Under the pieces are notes generated by a model. It ran no database searches and was not told the DNA's origin. It saw only the letters and a list, made by a program, of their open reading frames with translations. DNA of 64,000 bases from Nostoc sp. PCC 7524 (GTDB taxonomy: Bacteria > Cyanobacteriota > Cyanobacteriia > Cyanobacteriales > Nostocaceae), in contig NC_019684.1 in NCBI RefSeq assembly GCF_000316645.1, positions 1,364,001 through 1,428,000 of the forward strand, written 5' to 3'. The translations under genes were made by a program, and so were the position numbers. This document shows, in pieces, positions 1-7,079 of the stretch. Numbering within the stretch: the first letter of the stretch is position 1; each line of letters opens with the position of its first letter.

Positions 1-532
1 CTTTACCGGTCAATTCAGAGATAGCAGTCAAGAACTCGTCAGTACCTTTAACGCCGAAGGGACGCAATACTTTGGTTTCTTGATTCCACTTGGTTTCGAT
101 GTATTCGCGGGTCTTGGGTGTGGTGTAAGCTTGGAGAGCAACTGTAGCTTTAGCGTTGATAGAATCAGCCGCATCTTCTAGCTTTGTACCACCTGGGTAC
201 ATTTCGTACTCACCAGTGTTAGGTGAATCAAAGTAGTCGCTGCTATCAGACAGGATGGTGTAATCAACACCCATTACATTCATCATCCGCTTCAATTCGC
301 GGTTGTTACCAACATAGGTATCAAAACCAGGAATGAAGTTGATTTTGCCGTTGCTGGTAGCTTTCTTCTTACCTTCTGTCAAGTTAGAAAGAATACCCTT
401 CATCATGTTGTCGTAGCCAGTGGTGTGAGAACCAACGAAGCTAGGTGTGTGAGCGAAGGGAACGGGGAAGTCTTGAGGAATAGAACCAGCGTTCTTAGAG
501 TTGGTGATGAACGCGCCTAAGTCATCACCGAT
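1..532 (-). CDS. nifK: Nitrogenase MoFe protein beta chain, 3' portion (split gene, runs off left edge)
   Basis: This is the second part of nifK, cut from its first part (6127-6621) by the nifK element. Read on the minus strand it starts at the recombination core with V-I-G-D-D-L-G-A-F-I and continues in an open frame to the window edge, through a typical stretch that includes SHTTGYDNMMKG and KVLRPFGVKGTDEFL. About 177 codons are present, and the C-terminal third lies outside the window. NifK is the beta subunit of the MoFe protein and shares the P-cluster with NifD. There is no start codon here, so the piece is silent unless the element is excised. After excision it joins at Ile158-Gly159 with the frame intact. 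Confidence 0.95.
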   Translation of the reverse strand, partial: MGDDLGAFITNSKNAGSIPQDFPVPFAHTPSFVGSHTTGYDNMMKGILSNLTEGKKKATSNGKINFIPGFDTYVGNNRELKRMMNVMGVDYTILSDSSDYFDSPNTGEYEMYPGGTKLEDAADSINAKATVALQAYTTPKTREYIETKWNQETKVLRPFGVKGTDEFLTAISELTGK

Positions 533-535
533 AAC
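525..535. repeat. Left direct repeat (recombination site) of the nifK element
   Basis: Sequence tcaccgataac. It matches the right copy tcaccgattac (6143-6153) at 10 of 11 positions, with an exact 8-bp core tcaccgat. It encodes the Val-Ile-Gly-Asp/Glu codons of NifK on the minus strand. Confidence 0.8.
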
Positions 536-892
536 ATAAGAAATGCGCTAAAACTATTGCTGCACAAGAGTTTTGCGGTAGAGCCTGTTTATATTGCTTA
601 TATTTTGCTTAAAGCTTTGAAATTTAACCTTAATTTGTCAATCAAAACAGTAAATTGATTTCTTAGTTTTTGATTAAATCTTGAGTTATTTTCTACTTAA
701 GAAGAATAAAGGCAACATTTCAGTGTAGAAGCCTACAGTTTTAGGTGGCTTTGTATTAATAGAAGTCCCCCCCTCTTTTTTACGTCGTAATTTCACGTTG
801 TTATTCACGTTGTTATTCACGTCGTGATTTACGTTGTGAATTCACGTTGTTACTACAGGAGGGGGGAGGGAGGTAGCTATAGCGTGTTAAAT
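536..892. other. Gene-free left end of the nifK element
   Basis: No convincing gene is seen. The stretch is AT-rich and holds a seven-C run near 767-773, the first ACGTYGT array (782-850) and a G-rich run (about 857-870) ending in ggtagctat. A similar ggtagctat follows the third array near 2716. Confidence 0.6.
782..850. repeat. Heptad array 1 of the nifK element
   Basis: Six units of ACGTTGT or ACGTCGT start at 782, 795, 807, 819, 831 and 844, a spacing of 13, 12, 12, 12 and 13 bp. All six read in the same direction. This matches three other arrays in the element. The regular spacing close to one helical turn suggests a cooperative protein-binding array (an iteron or centromere-like site). 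That role is inferred. Confidence 0.75.
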
Positions 893-1105
893 TTAATGGT
901 TAATCCCCTGCTTTTTCCTAGCATAGTATTTTGCAATTTCATGTTCATTAACCCAATAAACCCTACACACAATGCAAAAACTAGCATCTAAACCAGGAAT
1001 AAGATTGTGATTGCAAACACTTTTAATAACCGTACCATTGGAACTTTTATAAACGATACTTTGTACAGGTTCTAAACTGTATGTGTTGTCATTAGCTAGC
1101 AACAT
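893..1105 (-). CDS. Small hypothetical protein with Cys/His pairs
   Basis: A 70-residue protein of no recognised family. It contains a CNHN followed 14 residues later by CIVC, a spacing that could bind a metal, although no named zinc-finger family fits. It is the last of four minus-strand genes in the left half of the nifK element, separated from the next upstream gene by heptad array 2. The start at 1105 is the first ATG and no strong ribosome-binding site is evident. The gene may be real because it ends cleanly between two arrays, but coding evidence is limited. Confidence 0.5.
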   Translation of the reverse strand: MLLANDNTYSLEPVQSIVYKSSNGTVIKSVCNHNLIPGLDASFCIVCRVYWVNEHEIAKYYARKKQGINH

Positions 1106-1139
1106 ACCGCTTGTATCTTTCTAGATGTATCTTATTATC

Positions 1140-1207
1140 ACATTGTTTAATCACGTTGTATTTCACGACGTTAAACACGTTGTAAAACACGTTGTAAATA
1201 ACGACGT
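1140..1207. repeat. Heptad array 2 of the nifK element
   Basis: Six units start at 1140, 1153, 1165, 1177, 1189 and 1201 (spacing 13, 12, 12, 12, 12). Four read ACGTTGT or ACATTGT and two are in the reverse sense, ACGACGT. A run of six G residues follows about 8 bp downstream. Confidence 0.75.
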
Positions 1208-1310
1208 TGATATAGCGGGGGGTGGTATGCTCACAATAAAACCACTACAATATATTGCAGTGGTAAGAACAGTTTAATTATTGCTTATTGTTGACGCTGT
1301 AAGAATAGTA

Positions 1311-1523
1311 TCAATGGTGAATATTGACCAGATATTTTAAACCCATTGATATTAATCTTTTTTCGCCGTCAAAAGTACCTAAGTTTGGCTCATCTGTATC
1401 TGTGTTTGCAACAATTATTGCAACAGATTCAGCAAGTAAGTAAGGACATCCTTTCTCAAGTAAGGCTTGTAACCATGCTGTGAATATTCGATAGTTTTTA
1501 ATGATTACCTGCTGTTGAGTCAT
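1311..1523 (-). CDS. Small hypothetical protein
   Basis: A 70-residue protein without a recognised domain, beginning MTQQQVIIKNYRIF. It follows the 111-aa gene by only 5 bp, so it is probably co-transcribed with it and with the exported 147-aa protein upstream. The fragment WLQALLEKG...LLAESVAIIV could form an amphipathic helix. Nothing in the sequence shows a function. Confidence 0.55.
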   Translation of the reverse strand: MTQQQVIIKNYRIFTAWLQALLEKGCPYLLAESVAIIVANTDTDEPNLGTFDGEKRLISMGLKYLVNIHH

Positions 1524-1528
1524 GCTAT

Positions 1529-1864
1529 TTAATCCCCATAAAATAACTTTGCTGCATCTGGATTTCTGGGACGGTAACGCAAGACAACCATTGATGGTAG
1601 ATTGGGGTCTATTGGTTCATAAATCTCATAGTGGCTGTAATCCCAAATTTGATTTTCATTACCATAATGACCAACGGTGTAAGTGTGGTTAAAATCGCCA
1701 TTACCTACCTTCATGTCGTTATCTAGAAGCTGTTTAACCGCTTCCTTTGCTGGTAACGGCATTGATAGAACAGTGCCACTAAATAACGGTGGTGGTTCAC
1801 AATCAACACAAGGCATTTCAACAAATTGAGTACATGGCAATTCAATTGAGTATCCTTGATTCAT
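1529..1864 (-). CDS. Hypothetical protein in the nifK-element operon
   Basis: A 111-residue protein of unknown family. It carries a CVDCEPPP segment near residue 20 and an aromatic-rich C-terminal half (HTYTVGHYGNENQIWDYSHYE). Its start codon overlaps the stop of the upstream 147-aa gene by 4 bp, an arrangement typical of translational coupling, and the 70-aa gene follows after 5 bp. In a phage-like reading of the element it would sit beside a coat-like membrane protein, but I see no family match that supports a virion role. Confidence 0.6.
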   Translation of the reverse strand: MNQGYSIELPCTQFVEMPCVDCEPPPLFSGTVLSMPLPAKEAVKQLLDNDMKVGNGDFNHTYTVGHYGNENQIWDYSHYEIYEPIDPNLPSMVVLRYRPRNPDAAKLFYGD

Positions 1865-2304
1865 TTACCCGTTCCTCCAACAAATACACAAATCCATTTT
1901 CTTGTTACTGGATGCTGACGCTTGGTGTAACTTGCCCCTAGTTTTTTAGCCCTAGCCTTACAGATGTTTTCCGCTTTTGCTTCATTTCTCGTATCTAGCG
2001 GGTCTTCCCAAATGCCAATTTCATCTGGATTATCAGGGTTGTCGATCATTCTCATAACGTTGCCAGTAGCGTCAGCAAGTACCCTTTTACCTCCGCCGTA
2101 TTCCCATAAGTAATAAGTTGCTGTACCTATTACAACGGCTCCAATCAACAAACATCCCACGCCAGTAGAGCATATTGCCAACGGTGCAATTACAGCCGGG
2201 TTAGCTTTTACTGGACGTTGTGACAACGTAGAAAACGCCAATGTGAAGCTAACCCCAATTGCAACAACCGAACGGGGGTTTACTTTAGCTATTGATTTGT
2301 ACAT
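1861..2304 (-). CDS. Exported/membrane hypothetical protein (signal peptide plus one TM segment)
   Basis: A 147-residue protein. Residues about 10-35 look like a signal peptide (VVAIGVSFTLAFSTLSQRPVKA-N), followed by a second hydrophobic stretch at about 38-68 (IAPLAICSTGVGCLLIGAVVIG) ending in YLWEYGGGKR. The rest is polar, with a basic C-terminal end containing KRQHPVTRKWICVFVGG. It is the first gene of the minus-strand block and diverges from the ribbon-helix-helix gene across a palindromic operator, so that protein probably represses it. Size and topology resemble small membrane or coat proteins of filamentous phages, but no morphogenesis ATPase (Zot) is present, so this remains a guess. 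Confidence 0.65.
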   Translation of the reverse strand: MYKSIAKVNPRSVVAIGVSFTLAFSTLSQRPVKANPAVIAPLAICSTGVGCLLIGAVVIGTATYYLWEYGGGKRVLADATGNVMRMIDNPDNPDEIGIWEDPLDTRNEAKAENICKARAKKLGASYTKRQHPVTRKWICVFVGGTGK

Positions 2305-2307
2305 AAT

Positions 2308-2377
2308 GTTCCTGACAGTTCAGAACAATGGATGACATTATAAATATTGTTCCGAACTGTTCACACTTGTCAAGAAC
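2308..2377. promoter_or_regulatory. Putative operator: repeated GTTC-n-GAAC palindromes between divergent genes
   Basis: CAGTTCAGAACAAT (2316-2329) and ATTGTTCCGAACTG (2346-2359) form an inverted repeat. Each half is itself a GTTC-n-GAAC palindrome (2318-2326 and 2349-2357). Further GTTC and GAAC half-sites lie at 2308 and at 2359/2374. The sites sit between the divergent 147-aa gene and the ribbon-helix-helix gene, where an autorepressor operator is expected. Confidence 0.6.
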
Positions 2378-2404
2378 ATTTCACAAAGGGAACAAATTAA
2401 AGCA

Positions 2405-2560
2405 GTGCCTAGATACCCATCAATTACGGTAATCCTGACAGAAGAAGAAAAATCAGAGTTAGAGACAATTGCAAAAGGGGAAGATAGAAGCGTGTCTAAC
2501 CTTGCAGCAAGAATTATTAGGCAATGGCTTGAGGCAAGAAAGCAGGATAAGCAGCCGTAA
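2405..2560 (+). CDS. Ribbon-helix-helix (CopG/Arc-like) DNA-binding protein
   Basis: A 51-residue protein starting at GTG. The pattern PSITVILTEEEKSEL followed by a helix-turn-helix segment ending SNLAARIIRQWLEARK is typical of RHH repressors: a short beta strand (SITVIL), helix A (TEEEKSELETIAKG) and helix B (SVSNLAARIIRQWLE). RHH dimers bind palindromes or arrays of short repeats and commonly control plasmid copy number, partition or antitoxin genes. It diverges from the exported-protein operon across GTTC-n-GAAC palindromes, is followed by a hairpin terminator at 2591, and lies upstream of the replication initiator. It may bind that operator, the heptad arrays, or both. Confidence 0.75.
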   Translation: MPRYPSITVILTEEEKSELETIAKGEDRSVSNLAARIIRQWLEARKQDKQP

Positions 2561-2590
2561 AAACAAACTTTGACTAAATACCAAAAACAC

Positions 2591-2620
2591 ACCCACCAAG
2601 AATTACCTTGATGGGTTTTT
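2591..2620 (+). terminator. Rho-independent terminator after the RHH gene
   Basis: A 10-bp stem with one mismatch, ACCCACCAAG (2591-2600) against CTTGATGGGT (2607-2616), is followed by a T-run. It lies 30 bp after the RHH stop codon. Confidence 0.7.
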
Positions 2621-2644
2621 GTGTTTATTCCCATGTTGATAAAA

Positions 2645-2704
2645 ACAACGTTAATCACGTTGTGTTACACGTTGTGAAAAACGTTGTTAATGTACAACGT
2701 TGTT
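2645..2704. repeat. Heptad array 3 of the nifK element
   Basis: Units start at 2645 (ACAACGT), 2657, 2669 and 2681 (ACGTTGT) and 2694 (ACAACGT, overlapping ACGTTGT at 2698). Spacing is 12, 12, 12 and 13 bp. A G-run and ggtagctat follow, as after array 1. Confidence 0.75.
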
Positions 2705-2717
2705 ATAGAGGGGTAGG

Positions 2718-3136
2718 TAGCTATCCCAAGCTGTAAAAAGTAGATAAATAAAACTTATTGCCTGACATTCTCTAGTTTTAGGCTTTAGTTGACTGATTTC
2801 TCTGTGACCTATAAGTCTACTTGCAACGATGGCTGTAGTTAATATAACTTTTTCTAATAGAAGTATTCAACAGATAGGTTTAACCTTTCCTTCGAGAAGT
2901 GATGATAACTAAACTAAACAGTTTAGTTGTATTTAACTACCTCCTTTAATCCCTCACACGGCAAGCTATACAGCAATTAATATTTTTCCGTTGGCATAAA
3001 GTTGGTAGATTTGCTTTTCTGGGGAGTGGTACTAAGATACTACTCAAGTGTTTAAGAGTTCCTATGAATTCTAAACACAAAAAATAACCCCCTGACAGTT
3101 GGTAGCTGCTAGGGGGTAAATAAAAGGTTTTTTATT
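2718..3136. other. Gene-free region ahead of the replication initiator, with hairpin
   Basis: No gene is seen in about 420 bp. Just before the initiator start there is a hairpin with arms ACCCCCT (3087-3093) and AGGGGGT (3111-3117), plus an inner CAG/CTG pairing. For a rolling-circle replicon this would be a sensible place for a double-strand origin or a translational control hairpin. Neither role is shown by sequence alone. Confidence 0.4.
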
Positions 3137-4177
3137 ATGACTTTGAATAAAAATTTTAACCACGGATTTAGTGAACCCTTGGGCAATTCATCAAATCTTC
3201 AGAATCCTAACATCTTAATCCAACAATCCGCAAGTCATAACGATTATGACTTAGGGGAAAACAAGGGGACTGATAAAACCTCTCTGAATTTGCACGACAA
3301 ACCCCTATCTAATAGCGGGTCAGATGTGCAGTCAAAATCCCCACAACGTACACTACAAGCACATTTTGACGATTTAGTTTTTTTAGTAAAAATTCCCTAC
3401 TCAAAACCCCCTTCTCAGCCTCTAATAGGCTCCCTAGGATGGGAATCTTTTGTAGGTAAAAATGCCTTTAAGCCAGTTAGTGAAAAAAGACCCCCTTGTG
3501 GTACTGACATCAGAGAAGTGATTTTTAGAAACCCTCAAGGCGTGGAGATTGAACAGCTTTACTCTCCTGATAAAGACTTTGAAGCAGACTGTACATACCG
3601 CTATACGCTTCCAGGGAGCTACTTAAAGTCTTTACCCCTACAAAAGCTCTACCACGCCTTAAAGACGCTTCTAGCTACCCCTGATGTGAAGTTCACAAGA
3701 GTAGACCTAGCAGTAGATGTTTACAATGACCCTCGACTGCTAAAGCGGTTTCTCACTGCTTATGAATCTGGTAACTTCACCGGATTCAAAAAAGGTTCTA
3801 TTCATAACTCAGACAGTTTTCAAAAAGGACAACGTGTTAGTGAGGGTTTAACAGTTTATTTCGGTAGACGTGAAAGCGATAAACTTATCCGAGTTTATGA
3901 CAAAGCATTGCAGTTAGGAGAAGGTAATGACCACGTTCGTTATGAATTGGAATTACGTAATGATAACGCTCATAATGCAATAAAAGAAATAATAGACAAC
4001 TACCCTATAGATAACCTTGAGTATGGTATCGCTGTTTTAGCAACGTCTGATAAATACATTGATTTTATAGACAGAAGTAAAAATAAACAGCCTTGTAGAT
4101 GTCCTCGTTTAAAGTGGTGGAATAAGCTTTTGGCTGACGTTAAAAGTCTAAATAAATTATATATCTGCAAACAATAA
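3137..4177 (+). CDS. Rolling-circle replication initiator (Rep_trans family)
   Basis: A 346-residue protein. The first 75 residues are polar and variable; the core from about 75 onward fits the plasmid/phage replication initiation factor family (Rep_trans). Visible family motifs are FTRVDLAVDVYNDPR near residue 190, the segment LTVYFGRRESDKLIRVYDK near 240, and RYELELRNDNAHNAI near 265. Such proteins nick the double-strand origin through a tyrosine and start rolling-circle replication. It lies between a possible origin hairpin at 3087-3117 and a small ORF. No other replication gene is present. A replication initiator inside a developmental nif element implies that the element descends from an episome and that its excised circle might replicate. 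Confidence 0.75.
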   Translation: MTLNKNFNHGFSEPLGNSSNLQNPNILIQQSASHNDYDLGENKGTDKTSLNLHDKPLSNSGSDVQSKSPQRTLQAHFDDLVFLVKIPYSKPPSQPLIGSLGWESFVGKNAFKPVSEKRPPCGTDIREVIFRNPQGVEIEQLYSPDKDFEADCTYRYTLPGSYLKSLPLQKLYHALKTLLATPDVKFTRVDLAVDVYNDPRLLKRFLTAYESGNFTGFKKGSIHNSDSFQKGQRVSEGLTVYFGRRESDKLIRVYDKALQLGEGNDHVRYELELRNDNAHNAIKEIIDNYPIDNLEYGIAVLATSDKYIDFIDRSKNKQPCRCPRLKWWNKLLADVKSLNKLYICKQ

Positions 4178-4239
4178 TAACGTTGTTATATCAATTGCAG
4201 ATATATAATGCAGATTTAAATTAATCACAAGGCAAGTAT

Positions 4240-4458
4240 ATGCTAGATTCAGAAATAATCACGTTAGACTACCTCCTGATTTCCCGCTACCTTAACCGTA
4301 ATTGGTATTTATGGCATAGGGTGTTAGGTAGGTGTAAAGTGACTAACATTAATAGATATGATGTGAATACAGTTTATGTACAGTTCGGTAATCATCAATC
4401 AGTAAAATGTAGCTTGGATTTTCTAGGGTTAAAGCCTAAAAATAGTATTATTAGATAG
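4240..4458 (+). CDS. Small hypothetical protein downstream of Rep
   Basis: A 72-residue basic protein of unknown family, starting ATG with an AAGGCA element 7 bp upstream. It is rich in aromatic and basic residues (YLNRNWYLWHRVLGRCKV) and is likely co-transcribed with the initiator 62 bp upstream. In rolling-circle replicons such a place often holds a small DNA-binding or copy-control protein, but no motif here proves that. Transcription probably ends at the hairpin at 4541-4563. Confidence 0.5.
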   Translation: MLDSEIITLDYLLISRYLNRNWYLWHRVLGRCKVTNINRYDVNTVYVQFGNHQSVKCSLDFLGLKPKNSIIR

Positions 4459-4478
4459 TCGTTACCCCCTCTAATAGA

Positions 4479-4534
4479 ACAATGTAGAAACACGTTGTAA
4501 ATCACAACGTTATTCACAATGTGTTTAACGTCGT
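4479..4534. repeat. Heptad array 4 of the nifK element
   Basis: Five units start at 4479 (ACAATGT), 4492 (ACGTTGT), 4504 (ACAACGT), 4516 (ACAATGT) and 4528 (ACGTCGT), spaced 13, 12, 12 and 12 bp. Both orientations occur. A lone unit also lies at 4180-4186 right after the Rep stop codon. Confidence 0.75.
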
Positions 4535-4540
4535 TATAAA

Positions 4541-4563
4541 AAAAGGGGGTATCTACCCCTTTT
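4541..4563. terminator. Bidirectional terminator between the 72-aa ORF and the recombinase
   Basis: A perfect 8-bp stem AAAAGGGG (4541-4548) / CCCCTTTT (4556-4563) with a 7-nt loop sits between two convergent genes. It has T-runs at the exit on both strands. Confidence 0.7.
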
Positions 4564-4581
4564 AGTTTTCTGTATTTAGTT

Positions 4582-6000
4582 TTAATTAATCAATACTTGC
4601 TGTATTTGATGCTCTGCTAAAATTAGCTTTGCTCGCTCTAATTCAGACTGTAGTCTTGTTATTTCATCTTTTAGAATTGTATTTTCTTCTTTTAACTCTT
4701 CTAATTCATCTCTCTTATTCACCGCTTGGCTGAATGCCTGTTCTACGTGCTGTTGATCAAACCATTTTTGATAGATTTGCATATGTACTGCTAACGTATG
4801 ACCCATGCTTGCTGCTGCTGCTCTAGTGGGTATCCCTGCTAGATGCGCTCGAATTGCCCAAGCGTGACGTAGGTCATAAGGCTTAAAACCAACATTAACC
4901 TTTTTAAACCAGTCAGATATTGATTGAATTAATGTACTTTTCCCCCGTAAATCACATCTACCATTAATATATTTATCGACCAAGGTAACTGTTTCAGGGT
5001 TTTTTAAATCAAATAATTCAATCCACTCTTTGTGTAGCGGTAGGGCTTCTCTGTTTGACGTTTTACAGTCTTCATGAACTTTCCACTTAAGATTGTTAGG
5101 TGACAACCAGTGCTTAAAATCTGGTAAATAAATTATTTCTTCGGGGCGACATCCGTATGTTGCTAGCATTCCGTAAATCCATCTGAAAACCTTCCAATTA
5201 TCCGCTTGTTCTTCTCTTTTATTTCTTCTACCTGTGGCGTATTTTTCCCAATCTAAAAACTTAGATTCGATATCCGAATTGGATGGAATTGACCTTCTTT
5301 TTGTCTGAGGTTTCTTGTATTGAAGCTTTAAATTTATTCCGAATGCAGCACAGAATGAATTTAAAGTAATACTTACCCTATGTTTCATTGATGGCTTTTC
5401 GTTGGGGAACTTATCAAACTGTTCTTTGATGTTCTCTGGTGTAGCCAACATTTGTCTGTCAAATCTTTTAAGAACCGTCATGTAATTCTTGAATGTGTTT
5501 TCAGACCTAATATTTTTCTCCCTATTACAAAAGTAAGTTTCTTCATATCTGTCTAACAGTTCCCCAAATGTTTTGTCAAATTTATCCTGCTTCTTGCCTA
5601 AATATTTATCATCCCATTCAAAAGTTTTACGTGCGATTAATTTACTCAGTTCGTTGGCTTCTTCTATGGCAGTTTTTAGACCGTTTAAATTAGCAGGAAT
5701 TCCTAGCGATAATTTGTACTGTTTTGCCTCTTTACCAGTTCTGCTAGTGTCCCCTGGTTTTAATGGGAGTGTTGCTTGCAGTTGGAGTGCATCCCCAGTT
5801 CTTACAATACTTACCCTTGCCTTATCAGCCTTTAGCCGTGCGTTAGCTTCCTCAAGCTTCAATTTAAGCTGTTCTTCACTCTTGGCTGTTTGTTTTTGTA
5901 CGTGCTTCATTGTTCCCATATATGACCCGTCTGTAGTGGCTTTAGGCTCTGTATCGACGGTAGAAGCGTTATAAACCCTGTGCAGTCTTGTTTTTGGCAT
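4582..6000 (-). CDS. XisA-family tyrosine recombinase of the nifK element
   Basis: A 472-residue site-specific recombinase of the same length and layout as the nifD and nifH element enzymes here. The N-terminal half has the shared motif KPGD...KQYKLSLGIPANLNGLKTA and a KTFEWDDKYLGK segment. The catalytic half shows box I arginine in TYGCRPEEI, the box II segment PYDLRHAWAIRAH, and the nucleophile region MGHTLAVHMQIYQKWF with its tyrosine. The C terminus is a coiled coil (ELEELKEENTILKDEITRL). The gene starts 143 bp inside the right repeat and reads into the element. It should excise the nifK element by recombining tcaccgatWac. No tandem TGT-N9-ACA sites are seen upstream, unlike its two relatives. 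Confidence 0.9.
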   Translation of the reverse strand: MPKTRLHRVYNASTVDTEPKATTDGSYMGTMKHVQKQTAKSEEQLKLKLEEANARLKADKARVSIVRTGDALQLQATLPLKPGDTSRTGKEAKQYKLSLGIPANLNGLKTAIEEANELSKLIARKTFEWDDKYLGKKQDKFDKTFGELLDRYEETYFCNREKNIRSENTFKNYMTVLKRFDRQMLATPENIKEQFDKFPNEKPSMKHRVSITLNSFCAAFGINLKLQYKKPQTKRRSIPSNSDIESKFLDWEKYATGRRNKREEQADNWKVFRWIYGMLATYGCRPEEIIYLPDFKHWLSPNNLKWKVHEDCKTSNREALPLHKEWIELFDLKNPETVTLVDKYINGRCDLRGKSTLIQSISDWFKKVNVGFKPYDLRHAWAIRAHLAGIPTRAAAASMGHTLAVHMQIYQKWFDQQHVEQAFSQAVNKRDELEELKEENTILKDEITRLQSELERAKLILAEHQIQQVLIN

Positions 6001-6126
6001 TTCTTATTTCTTGCTTAAATATCATGAGACAACCTAAGCCAAAATACGTCTGTTCATGAGAAGCAATTTGAGTGTTACTCTTGAAACTACGTATTTAGGT
6101 GGTTTTAGGATACCATGATTTCTGCT

Positions 6127-6621
6127 TTAATAACCGAAGTTTTCACCGATTACTTCCGCCATACAGGTGGTGCAAACAGCAATCATCTTAGGCTTGTACA
6201 GTTGGTATGCAACTTGCATACCTTCGATCATGTTGTTCAAACCACCGAATACTGCTGCGTCTTCTGTCATAGAAGAAGAAACTGCGGAGCAAGGCTCTTT
6301 GTAGTGACGGCTGAGGTGTGTACGGAAGTAAGCAACACAACCTTGAGAACCTTGAACGAAAGGTAGAGTACCTTCAAAACCCAAAGCAGCAAACATTGCG
6401 CCTACAGGTTGACAACCTTTAGCGGGGTTAACGGTTAAAGCTTCACGAGCGAAGTTCTTTTCCCGGTAGTCCCAAGATTTTGTCCATTCAGAAACTCTTT
6501 CAACTTCTTCAGGAGAGTGTGCGCCTTCAAAGTTCTTTCTCTTGTTTTCAAACAGTTCTGTGTATTCTGGCTGTTTGAATAGATCAACGTGGTCTACAAT
6601 TCTATCTGGATTCTGTGGCAT
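6127..6621 (-). CDS. nifK: Nitrogenase MoFe protein beta chain, 5' portion (split gene)
   Basis: The first 159 codons of nifK starting at ATG 6621, followed by five element-encoded codons (ENFGY) and a stop at 6127. It begins [20 protein letters not shown] and contains the P-cluster cysteine regions [36 protein letters not shown] and [10 protein letters not shown]. The break lies a few residues after the CTTCMAE cysteines, in one of the most conserved parts of the protein. After excision the next residues are D-D-L-G-A-F-I, as expected for NifK. It follows nifD in the operon with a spacer of about 200 bp. Confidence 0.97.
   Translation of the reverse strand: MPQNPDRIVDHVDLFKQPEYTELFENKRKNFEGAHSPEEVERVSEWTKSWDYREKNFAREALTVNPAKGCQPVGAMFAALGFEGTLPFVQGSQGCVAYFRTHLSRHYKEPCSAVSSSMTEDAAVFGGLNNMIEGMQVAYQLYKPKMIAVCTTCMAEVIGENFGY
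6143..6153. repeat. Right direct repeat of the nifK element
   Basis: Sequence tcaccgattac, the partner of 525-535. On the minus strand it encodes the V-I-G-E codons that end the first nifK segment. Confidence 0.8.
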
Positions 6622-6776
6622 TTGTCTGTCTCTCTACGCTTGCTGGTTGGTTTAGTAAGTGATGTTTTGCAATAGCCTGGGTGACTGACTCCCCTGAAGG
6701 GAGTTACGAGTGATGAATCATGAATAATGAATGAAATTTCATGCAGCATTCAGCATTCACCATTCCTCCCTCGTGT

Positions 6777-6798
6777 CCTGGGGCGCAGACACCCCAGG
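6777..6798. promoter_or_regulatory. Hairpin in the nifD-nifK spacer
   Basis: A perfect stem CCTGGGG (6777-6783) / CCCCAGG (6792-6798) with an 8-nt loop lies about 20 bp after the nifD stop codon. It has no T-run. It may act as an mRNA stabiliser or processing site within the operon. The neighbouring 6715-6768 stretch has short tandem repeats of the attcagcattcac type. Confidence 0.5.
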
Positions 6799-6819
6799 CT
6801 ATCCGTCTATTTCTTGGAA

Positions 6820-6961
6820 CTAGGCAGCAGCCTTAGCTTTTGTAGCGGTTTTTTTCCAAGGTGCGCCAATCAAGTCCCAAGTGGGGCTGTTGAGGGCGAG
6901 ATCCATATCACGAGCGAAGATAGCAAATCCGTCATAACCGTGATAAGGGCCGGAGTAATCC
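6820..6961 (-). CDS. nifD: Nitrogenase MoFe protein alpha chain, 3' portion (split gene)
   Basis: The last 43 codons of nifD plus the repeat core, ending in TAG at 6820-6822. On the minus strand the core GGATTACTCCG is followed by codons for [20 protein letters not shown] and a tail ending [13 protein letters not shown] (TATKAKAAA). Joining to the 5' portion at 22801 gives the conserved [16 protein letters not shown] segment and a 497-residue NifD. The piece has no start codon and is only expressed after excision. Confidence 0.96.
6951..6961. repeat. Left direct repeat of the nifD element (XisA site)
   Basis: Sequence cggagtaatcc, identical to 22801-22811. On the coding strand it is GGATTACTCCG. 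Confidence 0.95.
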
Positions 6962-7009
6962 TTTTTGTGGTTTAATGGCTTTCAACGGCTTATTGTTTGC
7001 AGTAAGCAC

Positions 7010-7040
7010 TGTTATTCATGAACATTGTTTACCCAGAACA
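7010..7040 (+). promoter_or_regulatory. Two tandem TGT-N9-ACA sites upstream of xisA
   Basis: TGTTATTCATGAACA (7010-7024) and TGTTTACCCAGAACA (7026-7040) lie 40-70 bp before the xisA start. The pattern TGT(N9-10)ACA is the site type bound by NtcA (BifA) upstream of xisA in Anabaena, which suggests control by nitrogen status. Confidence 0.65.
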
Positions 7041-7079
7041 AATTAATTTTTAGGCTAAATATAGGCTAATACCACAGCG

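Larger units (their letters stand above)
533..6150. mobile_element. nifK excision element (about 5.6 kb)
   Basis: A 5618-bp insertion in nifK lies between two copies of tcaccgatWac (525-535 and 6143-6153). Deleting one repeat plus the intervening DNA restores the NifK frame. Cargo, left to right: four small minus-strand genes, a ribbon-helix-helix regulator, a Rep_trans-type replication initiator, a 72-aa ORF, and a XisA-family tyrosine recombinase just inside the right end. Four intergenic arrays of an ACGTYGT heptad occur only here. The cargo suggests a captured rolling-circle plasmid or phage-like replicon, which is inference. nifD and fdxN elements are the classical examples of developmental excision; this one is assigned by analogy. 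Confidence 0.9.

Noticed and set aside
2338..2658. 106-residue minus-strand frame over the RHH gene
   Set aside because: It is antisense to a good RHH gene and its terminator and crosses the operator; its composition is not protein-like.
5573..5974. 133-residue plus-strand frame
   Set aside because: It is antisense to the conserved N-terminal half of the nifK-element recombinase.
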